Positions 17,753 to 26,753 of a stretch of 64,000 nucleotides of DNA are shown in pieces (position 1 is the stretch's first letter; the number at the start of each line of letters is the position of its first letter). Location of the stretch: the NCBI GenBank assembly GCA_018268675.1, contig JAFDWB010000094.1, positions 1 to 64,000 of the forward strand, in the 5' to 3' direction. A program made the position numbers and the translations under genes. The notes beneath the pieces are model-generated. The model worked only from the letters and a program-made list of their open reading frames with translations, was not told the DNA's origin and did not search any database. Origin of the DNA: Actinomycetota bacterium. Lineage in GTDB: Bacteria > Actinomycetota > Thermoleophilia > Solirubrobacterales > 70-9.

Positions 17753-18613
17753 ATGAAGACCACCAAGCAGTCGACCCTCAGCGCGACGCTGCGCACGACG
17801 ATCCTGTTCGCCGCCCTCGGCGGCCTGCTGGTCCTGATCGGCGCGCTCATCGGCGGGCCGCAGGGCGCCGGCCTGTTCCTGCTGATCGCGCTGGCGATCA
17901 ACGCGGGCTCTTATTTCTTCAGCGACAAACTGGCCCTGGCGGCGAGCCGCGCCAAGCCGATCGACGAATCGGAAGCGCCGCGCCTCTACCAGATGGTGCG
18001 CGAACTGACGACCCGCGCCGGGCTGCCGATGCCGCGCCTCTACATGATCCCGAGCGACCAGCCGAACGCCTTCGCGACCGGCCGCAACCCGAAACACGCG
18101 GCGGTCGCGGTGACCCGCGGGATCACCAAACTGCTCTCCGAGGACGAGCTGCGCGGGGTGCTCGGCCACGAGCTCACGCACGTCCGCAACCACGACATCC
18201 TGATCCAGTCGGTCGCCTCGGCGATCGGCACCGCGATCACCTACGTCGCCTACATGCTGATGTGGTTCGGCGGCGAAGACAACAACTCGCCGCTCGGGCT
18301 CGTCTCGGCGCTGGCGATGGTGATCCTGGCCCCGATCGCGGCCTCGATCATCCAGCTGGCGATCTCGCGCCAGCGCGAGTACGCGGCCGACGCGGGCGGG
18401 GCGGAACTGTGCGGCAACCCGGAGTCTCTGGCGAGCGCGCTGCTGCGGCTCGAGCAGGGCGCCGAAGCGATGCCGATGCAGGTCTCGCAGGCGGCCGAGC
18501 CGCTCTACATCGTCCGCCCCTTCAAGGGTCAGGGGCTGGCCGGCCTCTTCTCGACCCACCCGCCGATCGAAGAGCGGGTCCGCAGGCTTCGTCAGATGCG
18601 CCCGAGCCTTTAG
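17753..18613 (+). CDS. htpX: HtpX membrane metalloprotease
   Basis: A 286-residue M48B protease. Two N-terminal helices (TILFAALGGLLVLIGALIGG and GLFLLIALAINAGSYFF) precede the zinc motif HELTH in VLGHELTHVRNHDIL, with the third ligand in REYAADAGGA. HtpX degrades misfolded membrane proteins in the cytoplasmic membrane. The length and motif order are standard. A strong intrinsic terminator follows. Confidence 0.96.
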   Translation: MKTTKQSTLSATLRTTILFAALGGLLVLIGALIGGPQGAGLFLLIALAINAGSYFFSDKLALAASRAKPIDESEAPRLYQMVRELTTRAGLPMPRLYMIPSDQPNAFATGRNPKHAAVAVTRGITKLLSEDELRGVLGHELTHVRNHDILIQSVASAIGTAITYVAYMLMWFGGEDNNSPLGLVSALAMVILAPIAASIIQLAISRQREYAADAGGAELCGNPESLASALLRLEQGAEAMPMQVSQAAEPLYIVRPFKGQGLAGLFSTHPPIEERVRRLRQMRPSL

Positions 18614-18654
18614 GGCGCTCCCGAAGGGCTAGGTCTCGTCCGGTGACCTAAGTC

Positions 18655-18695
18655 GCGCCGCGGCCGTCGATCCAGACGGCCGCGGCGCTTTTTTT
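18655..18695 (+). terminator. Intrinsic terminator after htpX
   Basis: A perfect 14-bp stem (GCGCCGCGGCCGTC with its complement) with loop GATCCA is followed directly by seven T residues, a textbook rho-independent terminator. Confidence 0.95.
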
Positions 18696-18732
18696 GCGTT
18701 CCCGAAGCGGGTCGCTATACTTTTTGAAGTAA
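18694..18732 (+). promoter_or_regulatory. Promoter and operator-like motif before the moeZ-like gene
   Basis: TTGCGT (18694-18699), a 16-base spacer and TATACT (18716-18721) make a good promoter. The motif CGCTATACTTTTTGAAGTAA (18713-18732) recurs before cysM at 26754-26773 with two changes, and includes the inverted repeat TACTT-N4-AAGTA across the expected start of transcription, so a repressor site is likely. Confidence 0.65.
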
Positions 18733-18760
18733 AGCTGATCCGAATTAGGGGATTTGAAGA

Positions 18761-19942
18761 ATGGCGACTGGCGCAGGAACCCAGCAGACGCAGGTCATCG
18801 AGGAGATCGAACCGTTCGAGGCGGCGCAGGAGATCGAGGGCGGCGACGTCGTCCTGATCGACACGCGCGAGCCGCACGAGTACGAGGAGGCCCACCTGGA
18901 GGGCGGCAAGCTGGTGCCGCCGGCGATGCTCGCCGACCAGATCGAGGCCGTCGCGCCCGACAAGTCCGCCCGCACGATCCTCTACTGCCGCTCCGGCAAC
19001 CGCTCCGGGATCGCCGCCGCCCAGATGCAGGCGATGGGCTACACCGACGTCGCCTCGGTCGGCGGCGGCATCATCGCCTGGCAGGAACAGGGGCTGCCCG
19101 TCGTCTCGCCCTCCGGGATGACCCCCGAGCAGCGTGAGCGCTACTCGCGCCACACCCTGCTCCCCGAGGTCGGCGTCGACGGCCAGCTGAAGCTGCTGGA
19201 CGCAAAGGTGCTGCTGCTCGGGGCCGGCGGCCTCGGCGCGCCGACCGCGCTCTACCTGGCCGCCGCCGGGGTCGGCACGATCGGCCTCGTCGACGACGAC
19301 GTGGTCGACTCCTCCAACCTGCAGCGCCAGGTGATCCACAACACCGAACGGATCGGGATGCCGAAGACGACCTCGGCTCGGATCTTCATCGAAGGGCTGA
19401 ACCCCGACGTCAACGTGGTCGAGCACAACGGGCGCCTCGACGCGAGCAACATCCTCGACGTCATGGCCGACTACGACATCGTCGTCGACGGCGCCGACAA
19501 CTTCCCCACCCGCTACCTCCTGAACGACGCCTCGGTGCGGCTGCGCAAGCCGGTCGTCTCGGCCTCGATCCTCGGGTTCGACGGGCAGATCTCGACCTTC
19601 GTGCCCTACGAGGGCCCTTGCTACCGCTGCCTCTTCCCGACCCCGCCGCCCGCTGAGCTGGCCCCGAGCTGCTCCGCCAACGGTGTGCTCGGCGTGATGG
19701 CCGGGACGATGGGGACCCTGCAGGCCAACGAGGTGATCAAGCTGGTGCTCGGCAAGGGCGAGCCGCTGATCGGTCGCCTGCTTCTCTACGAGGCGCTCAG
19801 CACCACCTTCACCGAGCTCAAGGTCCGCCGCGATCCCAGCTGCCCGATCTGCGGCGACGACGCGCCCGAGATCCCCGCGTCGGAGATGGGCCGGTTCCCG
19901 GACTACGACCTCTTCTGCGCCGGCGCCGGCGGAGACCGCTAG
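18761..19942 (+). CDS. moeZ: MoeZ/MoeB-like sulfur-carrier adenylyltransferase with N-terminal rhodanese
   Basis: A 393-residue fusion. Residues ~20-115 are a rhodanese domain with the catalytic loop CRSGNRSG; residues ~120-390 are a ThiF/MoeB E1-like domain with nucleotide loop GAGGLGAP, adenylation motifs and Zn-binding CYRC and CPIC pairs. It adenylates the C-terminal glycine of a sulfur carrier and transfers sulfur to make a thiocarboxylate. In mycobacterial MoeZ the rhodanese is C-terminal, so the domain order here is swapped. The CysO-like carrier gene lies 44 bases downstream. Confidence 0.9.
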   Translation: MATGAGTQQTQVIEEIEPFEAAQEIEGGDVVLIDTREPHEYEEAHLEGGKLVPPAMLADQIEAVAPDKSARTILYCRSGNRSGIAAAQMQAMGYTDVASVGGGIIAWQEQGLPVVSPSGMTPEQRERYSRHTLLPEVGVDGQLKLLDAKVLLLGAGGLGAPTALYLAAAGVGTIGLVDDDVVDSSNLQRQVIHNTERIGMPKTTSARIFIEGLNPDVNVVEHNGRLDASNILDVMADYDIVVDGADNFPTRYLLNDASVRLRKPVVSASILGFDGQISTFVPYEGPCYRCLFPTPPPAELAPSCSANGVLGVMAGTMGTLQANEVIKLVLGKGEPLIGRLLLYEALSTTFTELKVRRDPSCPICGDDAPEIPASEMGRFPDYDLFCAGAGGDR

Positions 19943-19986
19943 GACGCGAATACCGGCGCTTCGCGTCCTAGTAGGATCCCCGGCCG

Positions 19987-20265
19987 ATGGCAACCGTCCG
20001 CATCCCCCCAGTCCTGCGCCCGAAAACCGGCGGCGCCCCCGAGGTCGAAGCCGGCGGCACCAACGTCGGCGAGGTCCTCCGCGCCCTCACCGACGCCCAC
20101 CCGGAAACCTCGGTCCAGCTCTTCGACGCCGAGGGCGAGCTCAACCGCTACGTCAACGTCTACCTGAACGACGAGGACGTCCGCGTGCTGGACGGCCTCG
20201 GCACCGCCGTGAGCGACGGGGACACCGTGGTGATCCTCCCGGCGATGGCCGGCGGCGCCGCTTAG
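19987..20265 (+). CDS. cysO: CysO-like ubiquitin-fold sulfur carrier with a GG-AA tail
   Basis: A 92-residue MoaD/ThiS-fold protein close to mycobacterial CysO (VRIPPVLRPKTGG, RYVNVYLNDEDVR, DGDTVVILPAMAGG). The activated form needs a C-terminal Gly-Gly, but this one ends GGAA, so two residues must be removed first. A JAMM peptidase (Mec, 30260-30655) is encoded nearby and could do this, as QbsD does for QbsE in Pseudomonas (known); the link here is inference. It follows its likely activating enzyme MoeZ. Confidence 0.9.
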   Translation: MATVRIPPVLRPKTGGAPEVEAGGTNVGEVLRALTDAHPETSVQLFDAEGELNRYVNVYLNDEDVRVLDGLGTAVSDGDTVVILPAMAGGAA

Positions 20266-20412
20266 CTCGGAGGGACGAGGGCCTTGCAGGCTGGCGCCCG
20301 GGAAGGGTCGAGGGCCGTCAGACGTCGCGATCGCGCTGAGTGAATTTGCCTCCCTATACGGTGGAAATCTCACTCACGCGTTCCCGGGCCCCCGGCCGTC
20401 CGGCCCCGAGCT
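20266..20412. terminator. Large nested palindrome between convergent cysO and glnQ
   Basis: Nested arms pair across the whole gap: GCCCGGGAA with TTCCCGGGC, inner TGAGTGA/ATTT with AAAT/TCACTCA, and partial GC-rich outer arms ending in CTCGG and CCGAG. It lies exactly between two convergent stop codons, so it likely ends both transcripts. Confidence 0.55.
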
Positions 20413-21175
20413 AGCGCTCGAGGACCAACCCGAGGAAGCGCTGGGTGCGCTCCTCGCGGGGGCTGTCGAGGACCTGTTTCGGGTCGCCTTGCTCGACCAC
20501 GACCCCGCCGTCCATGAAGACGACCCGGTCCCCGACCTCCTTGGCGAAGCCCATCTCGTGGGTGACGACGAGCATCGTCATGCCTTCGCCGGCGAGCTCG
20601 CGCATCGTGTCGAGGACCTCTTTGACGAGCTCGGGGTCGAGGGCGGAGGTGACCTCGTCGAAGAGCATCACGTGCGGTTCCATCGCCAGGGCGCGGGCGA
20701 TCGCGACGCGCTGCTGCTGGCCGCCGGAGAGCGTTTCCGGATACTGGCCGAGGCGGTCGCCGAGGCCGACGCGCTCCAACAGGGCCCGACCTTTCTCCTC
20801 CGCCTCTGCCTTCGATCTGCCGAGCACCGTCTGCGGCGCCAGGCTGACGTTCTGCAGCGCGGTCTTGTGGGGGAAGAGGTTGAACTGCTGGAAGACCATG
20901 CCGACCCGCTGGCGGACGTAGTCGAGGTTCCAGCTCTGCTCGCCGGTCCCGGAGCCCGGGCCTTTGCAGATGTCGCGCCCCTCGAGGAAGATCTCGCCCT
21001 CCTCCGGCGGCTCCAGAAGGTTGACGCAGCGCAGCAACGTGCTCTTGCCCGAGCCGCTCGGCCCGAGGATGCAGATCACTTCACCTTTGGCGACGTCGAG
21101 GTCGACGCCTTTCAGCACTTCGAGGTTGCCGAAGCGCTTGTGGATGCCTTTCAGCTGCAGCATCGGCTCGGCCAT
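20411..21175 (-). CDS. glnQ: Polar amino-acid ABC transporter ATP-binding protein
   Basis: A 254-residue ATPase with Walker [11 protein letters not shown]-loop [10 protein letters not shown], signature [15 protein letters not shown] and Walker [13 protein letters not shown]. The FNLFPH and [11 protein letters not shown] wording is typical of GlnQ/HisP-type importers. The ATG at 21175 overlaps the glnP stop by one base. It powers uptake of a polar amino acid such as glutamine, glutamate or cystine; the substrate is not decided. Confidence 0.95.
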   Translation of the reverse strand: MAEPMLQLKGIHKRFGNLEVLKGVDLDVAKGEVICILGPSGSGKSTLLRCVNLLEPPEEGEIFLEGRDICKGPGSGTGEQSWNLDYVRQRVGMVFQQFNLFPHKTALQNVSLAPQTVLGRSKAEAEEKGRALLERVGLGDRLGQYPETLSGGQQQRVAIARALAMEPHVMLFDEVTSALDPELVKEVLDTMRELAGEGMTMLVVTHEMGFAKEVGDRVVFMDGGVVVEQGDPKQVLDSPREERTQRFLGLVLER

Positions 21176-21918
21176 CAGCCGACCTCGATGTGCGCGCCGC
21201 GGGTGACTTTCGCCTGGTTGCGTCTGATCAGGAAATCGACCAGCCGCGCGCCCGGCAGGCAGATGACGAGGAAGAAGAAGGCGGTGAGGATCAGCGCCGA
21301 GCTGTTCAGCTGTTCGGCGAGGATTTCGCGGCTGACCAGGGTCGACTCGGCGAAGGCGATGAAGCTGACGAGCGTCGTGTCCTTCAACAGCGAGATCAAT
21401 TCGTTCAACATCGGCGCCGGGATCTTCGTCACCGCCTGGGGAACGACGATGTAGCGCATCGCCTGGAGATGGCTCATGCCGAGCGACCGGGCGGCCTCCA
21501 TCTGGCCGCGCGGCACCGCTTCGATCCCCGCCCGGTAGACCTCCGCCATGTAGGCGCCGTAGACGAAGACGAGCGCCGCGACGCCGTACCAGAAGGGGTC
21601 CGGCTTGCCGAACCACTCGGGGATGCGGATGCCTTTCGGGATGAAGGTGAGGAAGGGCACGCCGCCCGAGATGATCAGGATGATGACCAGCAGCGGGATC
21701 GCCCGCAGGAGGTCGATGTAGGCGATCGTGATGAAGCGGAGCACCCCGGTCTTCCGACCCGGCGTCTGCCGGACGACGGCGAGCAGGAGGCCCCACGCGA
21801 GGGCGACGATGCCCGCCACGACGAAGATCAGCAGGTTCTGCAAGAAGGCGTCGAAGACTTCCCAGAAGTGTTCCCCCATGATGTGGAAGTCGAAGTACTG
21901 TTCGAAAAAGACGCTCAA
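21175..21918 (-). CDS. glnP: Polar amino-acid ABC transporter permease
   Basis: A 247-residue permease of the His/Glu/Gln family, with about five helices and the EAA loop visible as [23 protein letters not shown] single permease gene is present, so the transporter probably works as a homodimer. It lies 91 bases after the binding-protein gene and is coupled to the ATPase gene. Confidence 0.95.
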   Translation of the reverse strand: MSVFFEQYFDFHIMGEHFWEVFDAFLQNLLIFVVAGIVALAWGLLLAVVRQTPGRKTGVLRFITIAYIDLLRAIPLLVIILIISGGVPFLTFIPKGIRIPEWFGKPDPFWYGVAALVFVYGAYMAEVYRAGIEAVPRGQMEAARSLGMSHLQAMRYIVVPQAVTKIPAPMLNELISLLKDTTLVSFIAFAESTLVSREILAEQLNSSALILTAFFFLVICLPGARLVDFLIRRNQAKVTRGAHIEVG

Positions 21919-22009
21919 ATCTCGCTCCTGATCCTGCGCTTCCCAACCGAAGAGGGGGCACCGACTCCGGCGCCCCCTCTGTCAGACGAGTTCCGCGTAC
22001 CGCCTGTCG

Positions 22010-22888
22010 TTACTTCGATTCAGCTTCTTTGATGGCCTTTTCGAGGCCTTCCAGTGGCGGCGCCGTGTGGAACCACTTTTCGTAGACCTTGGCGTATTTG
22101 CCGTTTTCGATGGTTTTCTTCAGGCCGTTGTTGATCTGTTCGAGCAGTTCGGTGCTTTCCTTCGGCATCGCGATTCCGTACGTTTCGTTGGTCGCCACTT
22201 TTTCGGCGATTTCGATGCCGCTCAGTTCTTCGGTCGCCTTTTGGGCCACCGGGGAGTCGATGATCACCGCTTCGACGGTCCCCGCCTTCAGGGCGTTGAT
22301 CGCGCTGGGGCCTTCCGGGTAGGGGCGGAGTTCGGACGCTTCGGCTTTTTCCTTGCCGAGCGCGAGCCCGGTCGTGCCCTGCTGGGCGGCGACGACCTTG
22401 CCCTTGAGATCGGAGAGGCCTTTGATCGGGCTGCCTTCCTGGACCACGATCGCCTGCTCGGAGAGGTAGTAGGGCAGCGAGAAGGCCACCACCTTTTCGC
22501 GTTCGGGGGTGATCGTCGCCGCCGACATCACCACTTCGAACTTGCCCTGGGCGACATCGCGGAAGATCGTTTCGAACGAGGACTTGATGAATTCCGGCTT
22601 GCGGCCGATTTCTTCGCCGATCGCTTCCATCAGGTTGACGTCGAAGCCGGTGTAGCTGCCCGGTTTCCCGAACTCGAACGGGGGATAGGGGATGTCGGAG
22701 CCGACCGTCAGCTTTTCGCCGCCGCCGCTCGCTTCTTCGCCACCCGCGGCGCCCGCGCCGGCGCTTTCTTCGCTGGTGGTGGTTTCCGTGCTCGAGCTGC
22801 TGCCGCCTCCGCACCCCGCGACGACAAGCGCCAGCGCCCCCACGAGTAGCACCGCCCAGACGGCGGTCAGCCGCACTTTGCTGAACAA
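22010..22888 (-). CDS. glnH: Polar amino-acid ABC transporter substrate-binding lipoprotein
   Basis: A 292-residue lipoprotein: signal peptide with lipobox VVAGC, a Ser/Thr/Glu-rich linker, then a family 3 solute-binding domain (SDIPYPPFEF, GFDVNLMEAIGEEIGRKPEF, FEVVMSAATITPEREKVV). It delivers a polar amino acid to the GlnP-GlnQ transporter. The TTG/GTG-rich leader and the operon order (binding protein, permease, ATPase) are usual. The cognate maturation enzyme Lgt is encoded at the right end of the window. Confidence 0.95.
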   Translation of the reverse strand: MFSKVRLTAVWAVLLVGALALVVAGCGGGSSSSTETTTSEESAGAGAAGGEEASGGGEKLTVGSDIPYPPFEFGKPGSYTGFDVNLMEAIGEEIGRKPEFIKSSFETIFRDVAQGKFEVVMSAATITPEREKVVAFSLPYYLSEQAIVVQEGSPIKGLSDLKGKVVAAQQGTTGLALGKEKAEASELRPYPEGPSAINALKAGTVEAVIIDSPVAQKATEELSGIEIAEKVATNETYGIAMPKESTELLEQINNGLKKTIENGKYAKVYEKWFHTAPPLEGLEKAIKEAESK

Positions 22889-23134
22889 ACTCTCCTCCGA
22901 TCAGAAGTTTGCTGGACCGAACCGAACATACACCCGATCTGGGCGGATGCGTCCGTCCAGACGCCGGGATCGGGCTTTTTCCAGGCCCGACCGGGGTAGG
23001 GGCATAGGGGTGGTTCGCGGTCGACGGAGGCCCATCCGGCGGTCTGCGTTCTCGACTCAAGTCCAACGCTCACATAACCGACGCATATCCGAGTCGGCCG
23101 TAAATCGAACGGCCAGAAATCGAAGGGAGACGAC
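22889..23134. promoter_or_regulatory. Divergent regulatory region between glnH and the surface-protein operon
   Basis: A 246-base region. Near the rightward gene are two adjacent hairpins: CCGAC/GTCGG (23078-23097) and GGCCGT/ACGGCC (23096-23114), followed by AAATCGAA repeats and AGGGAG before the ATG. A further hairpin TCGGGC/GCCCGA with T-run lies near 22968. No known riboswitch consensus is recognised. Confidence 0.4.
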
Positions 23135-23611
23135 ATGAATCGGATCAGACAGAAGAAATGGCGGGTGATTTCGGCCCTCGCGGTAGTCGCGATCCTGGCG
23201 ATCGCGGCAGGCGCCTACGCCTATTTCTCGACCACCGGCTCGGGAACGGCGACGGCGACCGTCGGCTCCAGCTCGGCGCTGACGCTCCACGGCACCGTCA
23301 CCGGCAGCCTCTACCCCGGATCGTCCTCGACGGTCACCTTCACCGTCGACAACCCCTCGTCCGGCAAACAGCGGCTCGGGACGATCTCGCTGGAAAAAAT
23401 CGCGCCCGACGCCAGCCACTCGACCTGCTCGACCACCACCAGCGGCGCCAACCCGGACTTCACGATGGCCGAAGTCGCGGTCAACAAAGTCTACGGCCCG
23501 GGCACCGCGCAGGCGGTGACTCCGACCGGCACGCTGACGATGAACGAAACCGGCGTCAGCCAGGACGGGTGCCAGGGAGCGACGCTCACCCTGACGCTCA
23601 AAAGCAACTAG
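23135..23611 (+). CDS. Small surface protein with SipW-type signal peptide
   Basis: A 158-residue exported protein. After KKWRVISALAVVAILAIAAGAYAYFSTTGSG comes a beta-rich domain (LYPGSSSTVTFTVDNPSS). The signal region with Y-F-S/T after the hydrophobic core matches the SipW-cognate type used by TasA/camelysin-like fibre proteins. It heads a three-gene operon (gaps of 21 and -4 bases). A role in a surface fibre or matrix is inferred. No signal peptidase gene is nearby. Confidence 0.7.
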   Translation: MNRIRQKKWRVISALAVVAILAIAAGAYAYFSTTGSGTATATVGSSSALTLHGTVTGSLYPGSSSTVTFTVDNPSSGKQRLGTISLEKIAPDASHSTCSTTTSGANPDFTMAEVAVNKVYGPGTAQAVTPTGTLTMNETGVSQDGCQGATLTLTLKSN

Positions 23612-23632
23612 CTGACCCGCTGATCCGAGCCC

Positions 23633-24499
23633 ATGTCTCCTGACCGCCCCGCGGCGGGCCGGTTGCGCCTGGCCAGGGTGCTGATCGCCCTGGCCACGGT
23701 GACGGTCTGCGCGGGCGCGGTCGTCGCCTACGCGGCGACCCGGCCGGAGGGGGCACGGCATGGGCCCAGGCCGGAACGGCTGCTGCGACCGCAGCTGCTC
23801 GAAACGCCTGCCGAAACCACGGCGGCGAGCGACCCCCAGTTCCGCTTTCACGTGCCGCCGCGGGTCACGGCGGCGCCGCCGGGGCGCTCGACCGAAGCGG
23901 GCGTGCCCTCGCGGACCTCTTCGCGGCGGTTCCAGTGCCGGGTCGACGGCGGCGGCTGGCGCGGGTGTCGGTCTCCGACCCGGCTCGCGGGCCTGGCCCC
24001 GGGCTCCCATCGGTTCGCCGTCCGCGTCTTCAACCGCGAAGGGCGAGTCGGGGAAGCCACCGGGTTCAGCTGGGTGCAGACAGCACCTGAGACCGCGGAG
24101 GTGCCCACGCCCGCGGTGCCACCCGCGCAGGGCGAGGCGGCGACGGCGAGGCAGTTCTCGATCGTCACCCTGCAGAATCCGGAAGAGCTCTATCCCGGCC
24201 AGGCGCCGACGCCGATCCCGGTCCGGATCGTCAACCCGAACGGCAGCGCGATCGAAGTCACGGAAATCGCGGCGACGATCGGCGAGGCGCCGGCCGGGTG
24301 CACCGCCGAGAACTTCGAACTGATCCCCGCCGGCGCCTCGGCCGGAAACCCGTTGGTCGTCGGGGCCGGGAGCTCCGTCGACCTGCCGGCCGCCGGGGTG
24401 GCGGCGCCCGCGATCCGGATGCTCAATCTGCCGGTCGAACAGGATTCATGCCGGGGGGCCGAAATCCCGATCGTCTTCAGCGGCAAGGCGCACGGATGA
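23633..24499 (+). CDS. Exported protein with Cys-rich extracellular domain and LYPG-type domain
   Basis: A 288-residue protein with an N-terminal hydrophobic segment (LARVLIALATVTVCAGAVVAYAA), a domain with FQCRVDGGGWRGCRSPTRL and GSHRFAVRVFNREG (a motif common in actinobacterial repeat surface proteins), and a C-terminal domain with LYPGQAPTPIPVRIVNPN that echoes LYPGSSSTVTFTVDNPSS in the preceding gene. It overlaps the next gene by 4 bases (ATGA). Probably a component or anchor of the same surface structure. Confidence 0.65.
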   Translation: MSPDRPAAGRLRLARVLIALATVTVCAGAVVAYAATRPEGARHGPRPERLLRPQLLETPAETTAASDPQFRFHVPPRVTAAPPGRSTEAGVPSRTSSRRFQCRVDGGGWRGCRSPTRLAGLAPGSHRFAVRVFNREGRVGEATGFSWVQTAPETAEVPTPAVPPAQGEAATARQFSIVTLQNPEELYPGQAPTPIPVRIVNPNGSAIEVTEIAATIGEAPAGCTAENFELIPAGASAGNPLVVGAGSSVDLPAAGVAAPAIRMLNLPVEQDSCRGAEIPIVFSGKAHG

Positions 24500-26727
24500 A
24501 GCGCGGGATCCGCTCATCGGTCGCCTTCACCGTCCTCGCCACCCTGGCGATCGCGATGGTGGGACAGGCCCTCGGCTATTTCACCGGGCCGGGCTCGGGC
24601 TCGGCCGCGGCCGCGGTCACCTCGTTGGGGGCGCCGACGATCAGCGCCGCGAACCCGGCGGTGGGCGGCACCGTGGGCCTGACCTGGGAAGCGGTCACGC
24701 CGCCCGGCGCGAAATCCGTGACGTACTACGTCACCCGCGACGGCGGCGAACCGGCGGGCAACTGCCCGACCGCGAAAGCCCCTGCCGCGGTGACCAGCTG
24801 CCAGGACGCCGGCGTGGCGGTCGGCGAACACAGCTACCGCGTCGTCGCCGTCTGGGGCACCTGGACCGCGGCGAGCGTGGCCAAGACGGCGTCGGTCACG
24901 GTGGGCGAAGCGGTCAAGTTCACGATCTCCGGCAGCACCTCGACGCCCGAAGCGGGCGCCGCCGTGAACCTCACGATCACGGCGAAGGACGCGGCCAACT
25001 CCACGGTCACCACCTATACCGGGTCCCACAACCTCGTCTTCTCGGGGGCGGCGTCGAGCCCGGGGGGCAACGCCCCGACGGTCGCCGACGGCTCCGGCAC
25101 GGCGGTCGCCTTCGGCAGCGCGACCGCGCTCACCTTCACCTCCGGGGTGGCGACCGTGAGCGGCGCGACCAACGGCGTGCTGCGGCTCTATCGGGCCGGC
25201 GCCGCAAACATCGGCGCGACCTCGGGGTCGGTGACCACGCCGACGGCGCTGGCGCTGACGGTGAGCACCGGGGCGGCGGCGAAATTCGTGCTGTCCGCCG
25301 CGACGACCACGCCCGCGGTCGGCGCCACCGACGAACTCACGATCACCGCCCAGGACACCTATGGCAACACCGCCACGGGATACGCTGGCTCGCATTCCCT
25401 CGTTTTCTCGGGCGCCAACTCGAGCCCCGGCGGCAACGCGCCGACGGTCACCAACTCGAGTGGCACGGCGGTCGCGTTCGGATCGTCCACCGCCGTCACC
25501 TTCACCGCCGGGGTCGCCGAATCGTCCAAAGGCGGCGGCGGGAAAGCGGTCCTTTACAAAGTCGAGAGCGCCGCCCTGAAGGCGACGGAAGGAACGATCA
25601 CGACCCCGACCGGGCTGGCGGTGACCCCGACTCCCGGCGCCGCCTCGAAATTCTCCCTCGCCGCGACCACGGCGACCCCGGTCGCGGGCGCCACCGACGA
25701 ACTCACGATCACCGCCCAGGACACCTACGGCAACACCGCCACGGGATACGCCGGCTCGCATTCCCTCGTCTTCTCGGGCGCCAACTCGAGCCCCGGCGGC
25801 AACGCGCCGACGGTCACCAACTCGAGCGGCACGGCGGTCGCCTTCGGGGCCGCGACCGCGATCACCTTCACCGCCGGGGTGGCGGAATCGTCCAAAGGCG
25901 GCGGCGGGAAAGCGGTCCTCTACAAAGTCGAGAGCGCCGCCCTGAAGGCGACGGAAGGAACGATCGCGACGCCGACCGCGCTGGCCGTCACCCCGACCGC
26001 GGCGACGGCCGGCAAGTTCGTCCTCACTTCGTCGACGACGACCCCGGTCGCGGGTACGGCCTTCAACTTGACGATCACCGCCCAGGACGCCTACGGCAAC
26101 ACCGCCACCGGCTACGCCGGCGCCAAGAGCATCACCTTCGGCGGCGCCACGGCGAGCCCGAGTGGGACCCTGCCAACGGTCGCCAACAACGCGGGCACCG
26201 CGATCACCTTCGGCAGCGCGACGACGATCACCTTCACCGCCGGCGTGGCGGCGGTCGCCGAAGCGAAAAACGGCGTCGCCACCCTCTATCGGGCCGGAGC
26301 GACCTCGGTCACCGCCACCGACGGCACGATCGCGACGGCGAGCGCCTTGAGCCTGACCGTCTCGACCGGCACCGCCACCCGCGTCGCGGTGAGCGAACTG
26401 GTTGCGAGCGCCGGCACGGTGGGCTCGCCGTGCCTCTTCACCTGCTCGGTGACGACGCTCGGCAACTCGGGGACGATCAAGGCGAAGGCCACGATCACGG
26501 ACGCCAACGGCAACATCGTCTCCAACCTCGGCCTGGCGACCGCGGTCACCGTCACCGTCACCCTCGGCGGCACGATCACCGGCTCGCCGCTGACCATCCC
26601 CGCCACCGGCAGCGCCGTCTCCAGCACCCAGTTCACCTACACGGCGCCCTCGACCGGCACCTACAGCCACACGATCACCCTCACCGCGGTCGGCTACACC
26701 TCGGCGACCGTCTCGGCGAGCAGATAG
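24496..26727 (+). CDS. Large repetitive surface protein with Ig-like repeats
   Basis: A 743-residue exported protein starting at the ATG that overlaps the preceding stop. A SipW-like signal region (MVGQALGYFTGPGSGS) precedes a fibronectin-like domain (VTYYVTRDGG) and about five repeats of ~120 residues with TPVAGATDELTITAQD, YGNTATGYAGSHSLVFSG and AFGSATTITFTAGVA. Repeats two and three are nearly identical at DNA level. No LPXTG or membrane anchor is seen at the C-terminus (last residues TSATVSASR), so it may attach through partners. An adhesin or fibre role is likely. Confidence 0.75.
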   Translation: MKRGIRSSVAFTVLATLAIAMVGQALGYFTGPGSGSAAAAVTSLGAPTISAANPAVGGTVGLTWEAVTPPGAKSVTYYVTRDGGEPAGNCPTAKAPAAVTSCQDAGVAVGEHSYRVVAVWGTWTAASVAKTASVTVGEAVKFTISGSTSTPEAGAAVNLTITAKDAANSTVTTYTGSHNLVFSGAASSPGGNAPTVADGSGTAVAFGSATALTFTSGVATVSGATNGVLRLYRAGAANIGATSGSVTTPTALALTVSTGAAAKFVLSAATTTPAVGATDELTITAQDTYGNTATGYAGSHSLVFSGANSSPGGNAPTVTNSSGTAVAFGSSTAVTFTAGVAESSKGGGGKAVLYKVESAALKATEGTITTPTGLAVTPTPGAASKFSLAATTATPVAGATDELTITAQDTYGNTATGYAGSHSLVFSGANSSPGGNAPTVTNSSGTAVAFGAATAITFTAGVAESSKGGGGKAVLYKVESAALKATEGTIATPTALAVTPTAATAGKFVLTSSTTTPVAGTAFNLTITAQDAYGNTATGYAGAKSITFGGATASPSGTLPTVANNAGTAITFGSATTITFTAGVAAVAEAKNGVATLYRAGATSVTATDGTIATASALSLTVSTGTATRVAVSELVASAGTVGSPCLFTCSVTTLGNSGTIKAKATITDANGNIVSNLGLATAVTVTVTLGGTITGSPLTIPATGSAVSSTQFTYTAPSTGTYSHTITLTAVGYTSATVSASR
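25321..25626 (+). repeat. Direct repeat unit 1 within the surface protein
   Basis: A ~306-base unit repeated nearly identically at 25687-25992 (period 366 bases, 122 residues). The few silent differences indicate a recent duplication or gene conversion. Confidence 0.85.
25687..25992 (+). repeat. Direct repeat unit 2 within the surface protein
   Basis: The second copy of the unit at 25321-25626; it shares long exact stretches including the ESSKGGGGKAVLYKVESAAL coding region. Confidence 0.85.
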
Positions 26728-26753
26728 CACTCGGCCCGGCACCGGCCCACCCT

